A stretch of 64,000 nucleotides of DNA from the NCBI RefSeq assembly GCF_042681825.1, contig NZ_JBHUGH010000009.1, positions 310,001 to 374,000 on the forward strand, in the 5' to 3' direction. Position numbers and translations under genes: made by a program. Each line of letters begins with the position of its first letter. Positions within the stretch are counted from its first letter, which is position 1. Positions 1 to 9,732 of the stretch are shown here, piece by piece. Source of the DNA: Halodurantibacterium flavum (GTDB lineage: Bacteria; Pseudomonadota; Alphaproteobacteria; Rhodobacterales; Rhodobacteraceae). Below the pieces are notes generated by a model. It did no database searches and was not told the origin of the DNA. It was given only the letters and a program-made list of their open reading frames with translations.

Positions 1-81
1 TGGCTGGTTCAGCGGTCGCCACTTATGGCGTAACCCGCTGGCAAGGGAGTCGGATTTCAATAGCGCGCATCCCTGGTGACG

Positions 82-106
82 AAAAAACCTCATAAGCGAT
101 CTTATG
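82..106 (-). terminator. Rho-independent terminator of the sulfotransferase-like gene
   Basis: On the minus strand a 6-bp stem (101-106 paired with 91-96, loop 97-100) is followed within three bases by six U (82-87). It lies directly after the stop codon at 107-109. The stem is AT-rich and weak, but stem plus U tract is the classical arrangement. The rest of bases 1-81 holds nothing I can recognise. Confidence 0.6.
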
Positions 107-1069
107 TTACTTCTTCTTCTCTTCCACAAAGGCCGCCACGGCGCCGATCACCGCGCGCGCGCCCTGACGATAGCGTTTGAGGACCTCGTCCTTGCCCGGC
201 AGCCGCGGCGGGTCGTCGGAGTATAGATCTTCGACAGCAAAGACCTTGTGCAGCTGCTCGTTATATTCCCGGGCGATGTAATCCAGATCGTCCTTCATCC
301 CCGACAGCAGGTCACGCCGCAACTGCAGCGGATAGACGTCGTTGCCGTAAAAGATGCCAGGCATGTTCTCGGCCGCGATCCGTTCGTTGATCTTGGCGCT
401 CTCGAGCGATGATTTCCGCGCGACCATCCCCATGAGTTCCGACACCGCCACCGAAAAGGTCGGGTTGTCCTGCGGTTTTTCGCGCTGAAAGCCGGACAGG
501 TCCGTGATGCCAAGCAGGCTGCAGAAATCCGCAACAATATCGCCGGCCTGCAGCAGCGACCGTTCATACGGCTTGATGACGATGGAGTCCTTGCCGAACA
601 CGCGCCGGAACCCCTCGATCACCTCTTTATAGGCGCATTCCCACTGGTTCTCCTCCAGATACTTGTTCGGGTTGGGATTGATCGCGCCGGTCTTGAGCCG
701 CTGTTTGTAGAGCGCCTCCATATACTTGTCCGGGCGGCGCAGATAGATGACGACCATCGCGTTCTGGCGGATTTCGGGCGGCAGCCGCTCGGCCAGCCGG
801 CCGGGCACGCGCGGGTGAAACAGCATCTCGCCCGAAACGATGTTGACCTCATGCTCGGACTTCCGGATGTCGGCCACCACCGCGTCGAGCTTCGGCGTAT
901 CCGTCCGGTCGCTGCGCAGCTCATAGGCCACCGAATTGTGGTCGATCCAGGGACGCGACGCCGAAATGAAGTTGATGCTGCGTTCGCGCAGCGCGCCCGC
1001 GTTCTGCCGCAGGAAGTGCTGGACCGAGGAAGACCCGGTTTTCTGGGTGCCGACGTGAAGCAGCAGCAT
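107..1069 (-). CDS. Sulfotransferase-like protein (P-loop, PAPS-type)
   Basis: This 320-residue protein starts with the hydrophobic strand and 5'-phosphosulfate-binding loop typical of bacterial PAPS sulfotransferases (LLLHVGTQKTGSSSVQ, residues about 2-17). A second family signature, a V-I-Y-L-R-R-P strand, follows near residue 135. Such enzymes move sulfate from PAPS to a sugar, lipid or small-molecule hydroxyl; the acceptor cannot be told. I start at the ATG at 1067-1069 because the P-loop begins immediately after it, although the frame stays open for a further 1.2 kb upstream. The C-terminus ends in a run of Glu and Lys. It is transcribed away from the amidoligase gene and has its own terminator. 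Confidence 0.65.
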   Translation of the reverse strand: MLLLHVGTQKTGSSSVQHFLRQNAGALRERSINFISASRPWIDHNSVAYELRSDRTDTPKLDAVVADIRKSEHEVNIVSGEMLFHPRVPGRLAERLPPEIRQNAMVVIYLRRPDKYMEALYKQRLKTGAINPNPNKYLEENQWECAYKEVIEGFRRVFGKDSIVIKPYERSLLQAGDIVADFCSLLGITDLSGFQREKPQDNPTFSVAVSELMGMVARKSSLESAKINERIAAENMPGIFYGNDVYPLQLRRDLLSGMKDDLDYIAREYNEQLHKVFAVEDLYSDDPPRLPGKDEVLKRYRQGARAVIGAVAAFVEEKKK

Positions 1070-1266
1070 CGTCAGTCGCCCCGTCCCGTCCGCATCGATG
1101 AATATGGCGGATGACGTGGCGCGATCGATCGAAACATGCAGAAAATCCCGGTTCCCTGAGCCTGATGCCGCCAAGCTATGCCAATCACCGCCCCGCTTGT
1201 CCATCCCGCCCGGCCCCGCGTTCGCGCGGGATGCCGGGATTTTGCCCGATATCCCGAAGTTGAGGC

Positions 1267-1291
1267 GGAACAGGCATATAATTGCCGCGTT
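1267..1291 (+). promoter_or_regulatory. EcfG-type general-stress promoter, leaderless start
   Basis: GGAAC at 1267-1271 and CGTT at 1288-1291 are separated by exactly 16 bases, a perfect match to the alphaproteobacterial sigma-EcfG consensus (GGAAC-N16/17-CGTT). The next ATG is at 1301, nine bases after the -10 element, and has no Shine-Dalgarno sequence before it. Transcription would therefore begin at or next to the start codon, giving a leaderless mRNA. The match is directly seen; use by EcfG is inferred. Confidence 0.5.
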
Positions 1292-1300
1292 CTGCCTGCG

Positions 1301-2299
1301 ATGTCCCGGCTTACCGATCAGATTGCCACGACGGGGTTCTGGCCCCTGCCCCGCGCCTGCGGGCCCGACGGGGCGCCGCGCCGGATCGGTATCGAGATCG
1401 AGATGGGCGGTCTGACCGAGGCCGAGGTCTCCGAAATCGCTCAGCGCCTGCTGGGCGGCGATCTCGAACACCGCGCGCCACATAAGTTCCGGCTGACGCA
1501 AAGCGCCGTAGGAACGCTGCGCATCTACCTCGATACCGCGTACCGGGACAGCATGGCAAGGATGGGCCGGCTCGGCGTCGATCTTGCCCGCAATGTCGTC
1601 CCGGTCGAGATCGTGACCGACCCGTTGCCACCCGAAAGCCTGCCGGAGATCGAGCGGCTGCGGATCGCCCTTCGCGACGGGGGCGCCGCAGGCAGCCGCA
1701 CGGGGATCGGCCACGGCTTTGGCGTGCATCTGAACCCCGCCCTTGCGGGAACCAGCGCCGCCGACATCCTGCCGGTGGTCCGGTCCTTTGCCCTGCTGGA
1801 AGACTGGTTGCGGATGGCCGATCCCATCGACCTCACGCGGCGCGTGCTGCCCTTTGTCCACCGCTACCCGCGCGCCTTTGTCGATGCGCTGGCGCGCGAC
1901 GGGGCGGCCTGGGGGCTTGAGGACCTCTGGCCCGCCTATCTGGATCACAATCCCTCGCGGAACCGGGGGCTCGACCTGCTGCCGATCATGGCCGAACTTG
2001 CGCCCGCGCTGCTGTTGCCCCTGCAGGACCAGCTTGGCAAGCTGAGCGCGCGCCCCGCCTATCACTATCGCCTGCCGGATTCCCGGATAGACGAGGCCGG
2101 ATGGTCCATCGCCTATGAACATAACCGCTGGGTGATGGTGGAACGGGTGGCGGCCTCCCCCCGCCTTCTGGCGCGGCTTTCGTCGGACTGGCTGGACCAT
2201 CGCCAGCATCTGACCAGCCTGCGGCGCGACTGGCGGCTTCATGTCGAAGAAGTCCTGCACGACGCAGGGATTGCCGAGGCCACATGGACCGCCCCCTGA
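1301..2299 (+). CDS. Putative amidoligase (Amidoligase_2, GCS/glutamine-synthetase fold)
   Basis: This 332-residue protein carries the COOH-NH2 ligase signature: a G-I-E-I-E strand near residue 30, a histidine-containing G-H-G-F-G-V-H-L-N strand, and R/N/H patches near the C-terminus. The family uses ATP to join a carboxylate to an amine; its products are mostly unknown. The frame is open back to 1178, but the family match begins after the ATG at 1301 and a GGAAC/CGTT promoter ends nine bases before that ATG, so I place the start there. The 3' end overlaps the following glutamine amidotransferase by 16 bp. This pairing is a recurrent one in bacteria and suggests that the two act on the same gamma-glutamyl-like metabolite or peptide. 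Confidence 0.7.
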   Translation: MSRLTDQIATTGFWPLPRACGPDGAPRRIGIEIEMGGLTEAEVSEIAQRLLGGDLEHRAPHKFRLTQSAVGTLRIYLDTAYRDSMARMGRLGVDLARNVVPVEIVTDPLPPESLPEIERLRIALRDGGAAGSRTGIGHGFGVHLNPALAGTSAADILPVVRSFALLEDWLRMADPIDLTRRVLPFVHRYPRAFVDALARDGAAWGLEDLWPAYLDHNPSRNRGLDLLPIMAELAPALLLPLQDQLGKLSARPAYHYRLPDSRIDEAGWSIAYEHNRWVMVERVAASPRLLARLSSDWLDHRQHLTSLRRDWRLHVEEVLHDAGIAEATWTAP

Positions 2300-3051
2300 T
2301 CGCCGTCACGACCTCGCGCCGGTCCGGCTGGCGGATCTTCCCGCTCGTGGCGCTCAACGTCTGGCTGGCCGGTGGACGATCGGTGCGGTGGGACACGGCG
2401 CGGCCGCCCGATCTCGACCGGGTGGACGGGCTGATCGTGGGGGGCGGCGACGACATTTCCCCCGATCTTTACGGCATGAGCGTCGTGACCTCGGCGCGAC
2501 TGGACCCCGACCGCGATGCGCTCGAACACCGGCTGGTGACGGGGGCACTGAACCGCAACATGCCGATCCTCGGTATTTGCCGGGGTTCGCAGATGCTGAA
2601 CATCGCGCTTGGCGGAACGCTGCATCAGGACGCCTATGGATTCTTCACGACAAGCCGGGAGTTCCGCACGATCCTGCCGCGCAAGCGCGTGACGCTTTGC
2701 CCGGGAACGCGCCTGCATGAAATCGCGGGCAATGCGCCGATGATGGTCAACGCGCTCCACAGTCAGGCAGTCGCCGATCTGGGCGAGAACCTGCGGGTGG
2801 CTGCGCTGGACGAAGGCGGGATGATTCAGGGGATCGAACGGATATCGGACCCCTTCGCGCTGGGTGTGCAATGGCATCCGGAGCATCTGTTCTATGCAAG
2901 CCGCCAGCGTGCGATCTTTGCGGCGCTGGTCAGCGCGGCCCGCGCGCGCCGGCAGGATCGCAGCCAGACCGCCGCCGTCGATGCCGACATGGACCTTGGC
3001 GCCACGCCGGAAGATATCGCGCCGGCCGGGGCCACCACGGACCGCGAATGA
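2284..3051 (+). CDS. Class I glutamine amidotransferase / gamma-glutamyl hydrolase (peptidase C26, PuuD-like)
   Basis: At 255 residues this has the usual length for PuuD-type hydrolases. The nucleophile elbow G-I-C-R-G-S places the catalytic Cys at residue 99, and W-H-P-E gives His198 and Glu200. The glycine-rich V-G-G-G-D-D-I-S segment near residue 55 is also typical. Such enzymes hydrolyse gamma-glutamyl amides or move the amide nitrogen. It overlaps the amidoligase and is translationally coupled to it, so a ligase/hydrolase pair on one pathway is likely; the substrate is not evident. The last 35 residues are polar and probably disordered. Confidence 0.8.
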   Translation: MDRPLIAVTTSRRSGWRIFPLVALNVWLAGGRSVRWDTARPPDLDRVDGLIVGGGDDISPDLYGMSVVTSARLDPDRDALEHRLVTGALNRNMPILGICRGSQMLNIALGGTLHQDAYGFFTTSREFRTILPRKRVTLCPGTRLHEIAGNAPMMVNALHSQAVADLGENLRVAALDEGGMIQGIERISDPFALGVQWHPEHLFYASRQRAIFAALVSAARARRQDRSQTAAVDADMDLGATPEDIAPAGATTDRE

Positions 3052-3095
3052 CGGTTGACAGGCGACGCCCGCCTCCCGCATCATCGGATTGCTGA

Positions 3096-3199
3096 CCAGG
3101 GGTGCCCCGGCAAGGGGCTGAGATCCTGCTGAACGCTTTGGCGTGTGGCGCAGGGGACCCTTTGAACCTGATCCAGTTAACACTGGCGTAGGGACGGTG
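3096..3199 (+). promoter_or_regulatory. TPP riboswitch (THI element) of thiC
   Basis: The leader has the conserved TPP aptamer parts in order: the GGGGTGCC...GGCTGAGA block (about 3099-3124), a variable stem, the ACCCTTTGAACCTGATC block (about 3157-3173) and the closing AGTTAACACTGGCGTAGGG block. It sits 84 bases before thiC. In this class thiamine pyrophosphate binding lowers expression. The 80 bases that follow hold the expression platform; I see no strong U-tract terminator there, so control of translation initiation is more likely. Confidence 0.95.
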
Positions 3200-3282
3200 C
3201 GATCGCCCGCGGGCCTTCCGCGAAAGGGCATCCATTCTCCGCTGCCGAACTGGGTCTCCATGCGCTTGCAGAGGAGCCTGCC

Positions 3283-5073
<1,791 letters not shown>

Positions 5074-5094
5074 GCGTTCGACCGAGCGGATAGC

Positions 5095-5117
5095 GGCGCG
5101 GGCGGAAAACCCGCGCC
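5095..5117. terminator. Hairpin between convergent thiC and TerB-like gene
   Basis: A perfect 8-bp GC stem (5095-5102 with 5110-5117) with a 7-base loop lies between the two stop codons. There is no U tract on either side, so it may act as a bidirectional, partly Rho-dependent terminator or as an mRNA 3'-end stabiliser. Confidence 0.5.
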
Positions 5118-5125
5118 GTCCATTA

Positions 5126-5896
5126 TCAGGCGCTGCCCGCACCCGTCATGCGATGCAGCCGTTGCACGATGCCCGGCTCCAGCCGCAGCGCAGAGGCAAG
5201 GCGCCGCAGGTAGTCGCGTTCTGCCTCATTCGCGTCGTCTACTGTCAAAAGCGCGGCGAGATAGACCTCGGTCGCAACCTCGGGGCGCGTCACGCCGCGG
5301 GCGAGCGCCTCGATATCCACGGGCTGCTGCATCTCGGCCATCACGGTGGCGCGTTCGCCCTCGGTGACCTCATCGGGGTTGAGATGCCCGAGGATCCGGC
5401 CCATCTCGGCCTCATCGACCTGACCGTCGGCCTGCGCGGCGCCGATCATGGCTCGCAGGACGAGCCGTTCCGTTTCGGGATGGGTCAGCGCGTCCACCGC
5501 GTCTTGCGGCGGCGCCTCGGCGCCCGGACCGGCGCTTGCCTGCTGGCCTTTCCACGCCTGCCAGGCGAGCGTGCCGAGCACCGCCATCGCCCCGCCTCGC
5601 GCAGCCCCGCCGAGGCCCCCGCCCGCCAGCGCACCGACCACCGCGCCGATGCCGCCGATCTTGGCGCCGCTCATTCCCGCGATCTGTTCCTGTTCCAGAA
5701 ACGCGCGCGCGCGGTCAGCAAAACTGCCCTGCCCGCCCTCGGCGGTCGATCCGGCCGTGCCCCCCAGCAGCGGTCCGAGCATCCGGTCAAGCCCGCCCTG
5801 CGGGTCGGCATTCTGGATGCCTTGACGCAGACGCTCCTGCAACTGGCCCGACCGGCCCTCGCGCAGAAGGCCGCCGATGATGTTTCCGAAACTCAT
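5126..5896 (-). CDS. DUF533 / TerB-like protein with glycine-rich segment
   Basis: This 256-residue protein resembles the YebE/DUF533 family. A Gly/Ala-rich hydrophobic stretch (about residues 70-115) is followed by a helical TerB-like domain with acidic helix starts (A-D-G-Q-V-D-E-A-E, then V-D-D-A-N-E-A-E). TerB domains bind metal ions and occur in stress and tellurite-response proteins; the exact job is unknown. I chose the ATG at 5894-5896, six bases after a GGAGG site, over an upstream in-frame start. It converges on thiC. Confidence 0.65.
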   Translation of the reverse strand: MSFGNIIGGLLREGRSGQLQERLRQGIQNADPQGGLDRMLGPLLGGTAGSTAEGGQGSFADRARAFLEQEQIAGMSGAKIGGIGAVVGALAGGGLGGAARGGAMAVLGTLAWQAWKGQQASAGPGAEAPPQDAVDALTHPETERLVLRAMIGAAQADGQVDEAEMGRILGHLNPDEVTEGERATVMAEMQQPVDIEALARGVTRPEVATEVYLAALLTVDDANEAERDYLRRLASALRLEPGIVQRLHRMTGAGSA

Positions 5897-5973
5897 GTCC
5901 GAACCTCCAATGTTCTGTCGCAGGAAGAACAAAGCTGGGTGCGGGATCGTTCCCTTGCCACTATTGCCGGGGC

Positions 5974-6627
5974 TCAGCGCAGGCCACGTCCCACGGTCAT
6001 CGGACCCAGTGCAAAGCCGGCGATGAACCCGCCCAGATGCGCCTGCCAGGCGATGGCACCCCCCATAACCATGGTCAGCGCGATATTGGCGACCACCAGC
6101 GCCACCATCGCGGCCAGCACCGGCCGGAGCGTCAGCCGGAACCGAAGCCGCGTCCGCGCCTCACGGAACTGCCAGGCGCCCAGAAACCCGAAGGCGGCCC
6201 CCGAGGCCCCGATCATTGGTGCCATGTCCGAGGACAGGAGCGCATAGGCCACGCCGCCCGCAATCGCGCTGAGCGCAAAGACGATCAGCATGCGGCCGGG
6301 CCCCACGCGCGAGGCGATGTCCTTGCCAAGCGCCAGCAGGATCACCCCGTTCATTGCCATATGCGCGAAGCCGCCATGAAGAAAGGCGTGGGTCACAAAC
6401 ATCGCGAATTGCTGCCCCTGCCAGACCGGCGTCACATCCTGCAGAAGCTGCGGCCAGAAGGCCCCGTAAAGCAGCGCGAGCCGGCGCAGCCCCTCGGGCG
6501 CGAACCCGCTGTCCGAGGCGAAGAGGACACATTCCACCAGCGCCATCGCCCCCAGAAGGAGCCAGAGCTCGCTCGGAACCTCGTCTACGCCGCCGTCGCG
6601 CATCTTCTCATGGCCTTTGCTGTTCAT
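5974..6627 (-). CDS. Rhomboid-family intramembrane serine protease
   Basis: The 217-residue protein has about six membrane helices. The catalytic Ser142 sits in G-A-S-G and the partner His197 in W-Q-A-H-L-G-G, and an H-x3-N pair (His89, Asn93) stabilises the oxyanion, as in GlpG-type rhomboids. It should cleave membrane proteins within or beside their transmembrane helices; the substrate is unknown. A GAGGTGAG ribosome site precedes the ATG. It lies 30 bp downstream of sqdC on the same strand and may be read together with the sqd operon. Confidence 0.85.
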   Translation of the reverse strand: MNSKGHEKMRDGGVDEVPSELWLLLGAMALVECVLFASDSGFAPEGLRRLALLYGAFWPQLLQDVTPVWQGQQFAMFVTHAFLHGGFAHMAMNGVILLALGKDIASRVGPGRMLIVFALSAIAGGVAYALLSSDMAPMIGASGAAFGFLGAWQFREARTRLRFRLTLRPVLAAMVALVVANIALTMVMGGAIAWQAHLGGFIAGFALGPMTVGRGLR

Positions 6628-6657
6628 GCACTCACCTCGCCTGCCGCGCGGGTGCTG

Positions 6658-7521
6658 TCAACCGGGACGACCCGATCCTGCGAACACAAGATCCGGCAGC
6701 GTGCGGCAGAGCCCGTCCCATCCGCGCGGCACCCATCCCAGCCGGCCCATCCGCCCGGTGGTCATCGCGCTGACGGGGGCACCGCTGCGCGCAGGAAGGG
6801 GAAGGTCGCGACCGGCCACGCGCGCGACCTCGCGCAGCAGATCGTGGCGATCGATCAGGATATCCGAGAGGTTCCACACCCCATGGTGTCGCCCGGTCAA
6901 AAGAAGCAGGATCGCGCGCGCAAGATCCTCGCCGTGCAGCTCGGTCCCGGCGCGCGGGCTGATGGGGCGTCCGGCGAGGAAATCAGCGAAAAGCCCCTCC
7001 CACTTGTGCGGCAGGCCGGGGCCTGCGCGCCCGTAAACCCCCGTGGCCCGGAGGCTCGCGGCAACGTCGAGACCGGGGGCGAGGTCGGCCAGCGCCGCCT
7101 CTCCGCCTGCCTTGACGGTGCCATAGAGCGTATCGGGGCGCAGGGGCATGTCTTCGTCCAGCGTGGTGCCCGGGGGATAATCGCCATAGACGGCGCGGGA
7201 GGACAGAAAGACGATCCGCCCCACCCCGCCGCGCGCGGCCGCGTCGAAAAGCGTCTGCGTGCCGTTCAGATTGCGCCGAAGGAAACCGGCAGGGTCGCTG
7301 CCCTCACCCCTCCTGTACTTGCCCGGAACATGATCGAAGGCCGCATGGATCAGCGCATCGAACCCGGCCAGCGGCGGCGCCTCGCCCAGCGACCACGGGA
7401 TGTGGTCGTCGGCGCCTGTTCCTCGCCGGGTCAGCAGGGTGACGTCATGCCCCGCGCCCCGCGCTGCCGCCAGTATGAACTGCCCCACATATCCCGTGCC
7501 ACCCGTCAGCGCGATTTTCAT
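6658..7521 (-). CDS. sqdC: SqdC, NAD-dependent epimerase/dehydratase-like protein of sulfolipid synthesis
   Basis: This extended short-chain dehydrogenase of 287 residues has an N-terminal G-G-T-G-Y-V-G nucleotide loop (residues 7-13) and a Y-G-T-V-K active-site stretch. The name rests on context: it is the third gene of a unit in the order sqdB-sqdD-sqdC known from Rhodobacter sphaeroides. There, loss of sqdC makes a sulfoquinovosyl-dihydroxyacetone side product accumulate, so the enzyme appears to process an intermediate or raise fidelity. Its start overlaps the end of sqdD by 4 bp (ATGA). Confidence 0.8.
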   Translation of the reverse strand: MKIALTGGTGYVGQFILAAARGAGHDVTLLTRRGTGADDHIPWSLGEAPPLAGFDALIHAAFDHVPGKYRRGEGSDPAGFLRRNLNGTQTLFDAAARGGVGRIVFLSSRAVYGDYPPGTTLDEDMPLRPDTLYGTVKAGGEAALADLAPGLDVAASLRATGVYGRAGPGLPHKWEGLFADFLAGRPISPRAGTELHGEDLARAILLLLTGRHHGVWNLSDILIDRHDLLREVARVAGRDLPLPARSGAPVSAMTTGRMGRLGWVPRGWDGLCRTLPDLVFAGSGRPG

Positions 7522-8390
7522 GGGGCACCGCTGGGCTGTGGATCGCTGGTGTTCGGGTCGCTGGGCTGCGGGCCGGGCAAGTCATCGAGATCCGGAACCG
7601 GCCCGTCCCCCGCATAGGCCCGCCAGAGGTCGATCAGGGGACGCAGCCGGTCGGCCTTATCGTGATCCTGCCAGGGCTTTTCGTACTGGTAATGCACGAT
7701 CCTGACCTGCTGCCAGTTCCAGAGCGCCGGCATGTTGAACCAGACATATTGCAGCATGTTGCAAAAGACCGGCAGCCCGTGCCAGTCGGGAAAGAAGGCC
7801 TGCAGAAAGGTCTGATCGGTCCGCGGCCAGAACGCATCGGGCCGGTCCAGCGCCTGCATCATCGCGTCAAAGGTGGCCGCGTCAGGCCGCGCGACAAACA
7901 CGCCCGAGTTCATCCGGTGGAAATCCGAAAGCCCTTCATAAACATTCGGGGCGGCCGAAAATTCGGGATAGGCGAACAGCCGATCGCAATTCCGCAGGAC
8001 GAGCGTGTCGGCGTCCAGAAAGACGACCTTTTCATACTCGGTCATCTGCCAGAGTCGCAGCTTGGCGAAATTGTCGAGGGGCGTATGGAACGGCGGCTTG
8101 CCCCCCTTGGTGAAAGGGGCTGCCCCGTGCAGCCGCGCCCGACCGTGACGTTCGTTGAACGCGTCCGAGGTCGGCAGCAGGTCGACGGCCACCAGACGCG
8201 CACCAAAGCCCTGCAGCGGCCCGAGCGCCGCCGTGTCAACCCCACCCGTATGCATCACCACCAGATCGGCCTGTGTCCCCGCAAGGCGGAGCGAGCGCAG
8301 CAGCGCCCGCGCCCCCAAGGCATAATCGGCATTGGTGACAAGCGTCACATAGGCATGGCGCCCTGCGCCCGCCGCACCGTCATGCCGCAT
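7518..8390 (-). CDS. sqdD: SqdD, family 8-type glycosyltransferase for sulfoquinovosyl diacylglycerol
   Basis: SqdD is proposed to transfer sulfoquinovose from UDP-sulfoquinovose to diacylglycerol at the membrane. The 290 residues have the GT8/glycogenin layout: V-T-L-V-T-N-A-D near the N-terminus and the metal-binding D-x-D in F-L-D-A-D-T-L (about residue 130). The last 25 residues are proline/aspartate-rich with a short repeated D-P-Q-P-S unit and are probably disordered. It overlaps sqdB by one base (TGATG) and sqdC by four, so the three are co-translated. Confidence 0.88.
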   Translation of the reverse strand: MRHDGAAGAGRHAYVTLVTNADYALGARALLRSLRLAGTQADLVVMHTGGVDTAALGPLQGFGARLVAVDLLPTSDAFNERHGRARLHGAAPFTKGGKPPFHTPLDNFAKLRLWQMTEYEKVVFLDADTLVLRNCDRLFAYPEFSAAPNVYEGLSDFHRMNSGVFVARPDAATFDAMMQALDRPDAFWPRTDQTFLQAFFPDWHGLPVFCNMLQYVWFNMPALWNWQQVRIVHYQYEKPWQDHDKADRLRPLIDLWRAYAGDGPVPDLDDLPGPQPSDPNTSDPQPSGAP

Positions 8391-9610
8391 CAGGAAACCG
8401 ACCGCAGCCGCGTCCGTTCGGGGTCGGTATCGACCAGCTTGGCAAGCTCTCGCGTCCAGGCCGACACCGCCGGCACGCGCTTGCGGTCGATGCGATGGGC
8501 GAATTTGCGCGCCACCTCGACGATCTCATCCAATAGCCCCTCGGCAAGGGTCGTCGGTTCCAGCCCCAGCGCGAGGAACTGCTCATTCCGCACCACGAGG
8601 TCGTTTTCAGCGGCCTCCTTGCGCGGGTTCGGCAGATAGGCGACGCTGCCCCCTGCCCGCTGGGCGACCATTTCGGCCAGATCGCGGACGCGGTGGGTCT
8701 CGGTCATCTGGTTGAAGATCTTGACCCGCTCGCCCGCCTTGGGAGCATCGCCAAGCGCCAGTTCGACGCAGCGCACGCTGTCCTTGATGTGGATGAAGGC
8801 ACGGGTCTGCCCGCCCGTTCCATGCACCGTCAGCGGGTAGCCGATCGCGGCCTGAATGAGGAAGCGGTTCAGCACCGTCCCGTAATCGCCGTCATAATCG
8901 AACCGGTTGATAAGCTGCGGATGGCGGCGCGTCTGGTCCGTATGGGTGCCCCAGACGATGCCCTGATGCAGGTCGGTGATCCGCAACCCATCGTTCTGGG
9001 CGTAGAACTGAAAGAGGATTTGATCGAGGCTTTTCGTCATGTGATAGACCGAGCCCGGCCGCGTGGGGTAGAGGATTTCCTGGCTTACATTGCGGCCGTC
9101 CATCGTCTCGATCCCGACCTCCAGATAGCCCTCGGGGATCGCGGCGCCGACCGTCGAGTAGCCATAGACCCCCATCGTGCCCAGATGGATCAGATGCGCG
9201 TCGATCCCGGTTTCGACCAGCGCGGCCAGCAGGTTATGCGTCGCATTGACGTTGTTGTTGACGGTGTAGACCTTGTGCCGGTCGGTCTTCATCGAATAGG
9301 GCGCGGCGCGCTGTTCGGCGAAGTGGATGATCGCATCGGGGCGGGTTTCGCTCAGCCAGCCGCGCAGGCGTTCATATTCCTGCGCGATGTCCAGCAGGTG
9401 GAAATGCAGCTTGCGGCCCGTCACCTCATGCCAGATGCGGCAGCGTTCCTGAATGGAATCCATGGGTGTAAGCGACTGCACCCCAAGCTCTGCGTCGATC
9501 CAGCGGCGCGAGAGGTTGTCGATGATATGGACCTCATGCCCCAGATCCGAAAGGTGAAGGCTGGTCGGCCAACCCACAAAACCGTCGCCGCCCAAAACCG
9601 CAATCCGCAT
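8390..9610 (-). CDS. sqdB: UDP-sulfoquinovose synthase SqdB
   Basis: SqdB makes UDP-sulfoquinovose from UDP-glucose and sulfite with bound NAD. The 406 residues start with the family-typical strand (M-R-I-A-V-L-G-G-D-G-F-V-G-W-P) and contain the Y-H-M-T-K-S catalytic stretch and an R-R-W-I-D segment specific to this family. The in-frame start 15 codons upstream lacks family sequence, so I use the ATG at 9608-9610. It is the first gene of sqdB-sqdD-sqdC. The acyltransferase gene sqdA is not in the window. Confidence 0.95.
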   Translation of the reverse strand: MRIAVLGGDGFVGWPTSLHLSDLGHEVHIIDNLSRRWIDAELGVQSLTPMDSIQERCRIWHEVTGRKLHFHLLDIAQEYERLRGWLSETRPDAIIHFAEQRAAPYSMKTDRHKVYTVNNNVNATHNLLAALVETGIDAHLIHLGTMGVYGYSTVGAAIPEGYLEVGIETMDGRNVSQEILYPTRPGSVYHMTKSLDQILFQFYAQNDGLRITDLHQGIVWGTHTDQTRRHPQLINRFDYDGDYGTVLNRFLIQAAIGYPLTVHGTGGQTRAFIHIKDSVRCVELALGDAPKAGERVKIFNQMTETHRVRDLAEMVAQRAGGSVAYLPNPRKEAAENDLVVRNEQFLALGLEPTTLAEGLLDEIVEVARKFAHRIDRKRVPAVSAWTRELAKLVDTDPERTRLRSVS

Positions 9611-9701
9611 CAACCTGTCCTTTCCTGACGTGGCCGTTCCTGCGCCTACCCGCAAAATATGTCACTGATGTTTCAAGTCCATGCAGATATTGCGGATTTC
9701 C

Positions 9702-9715
9702 GGTGCTAAGGCACC
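9702..9715. terminator. Small hairpin between GTPase gene and sqdB
   Basis: A 5-bp stem with a 4-base loop (9702-9706 with 9711-9715) lies 18 bases beyond the stop codon of the minus-strand GTPase gene. It is short and has no clear U tract, so a terminator role is tentative. The sqdB promoter must lie in the same 122-base gap; I cannot assign its elements. Confidence 0.25.
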
Positions 9716-9732
9716 TTCCCGCCGATCCGGCG

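Noticed and set aside
1178..1300. Upstream start of the amidoligase at 1178
   Set aside because: It would add 41 residues without family likeness and would put the perfect GGAAC/CGTT promoter inside the gene.
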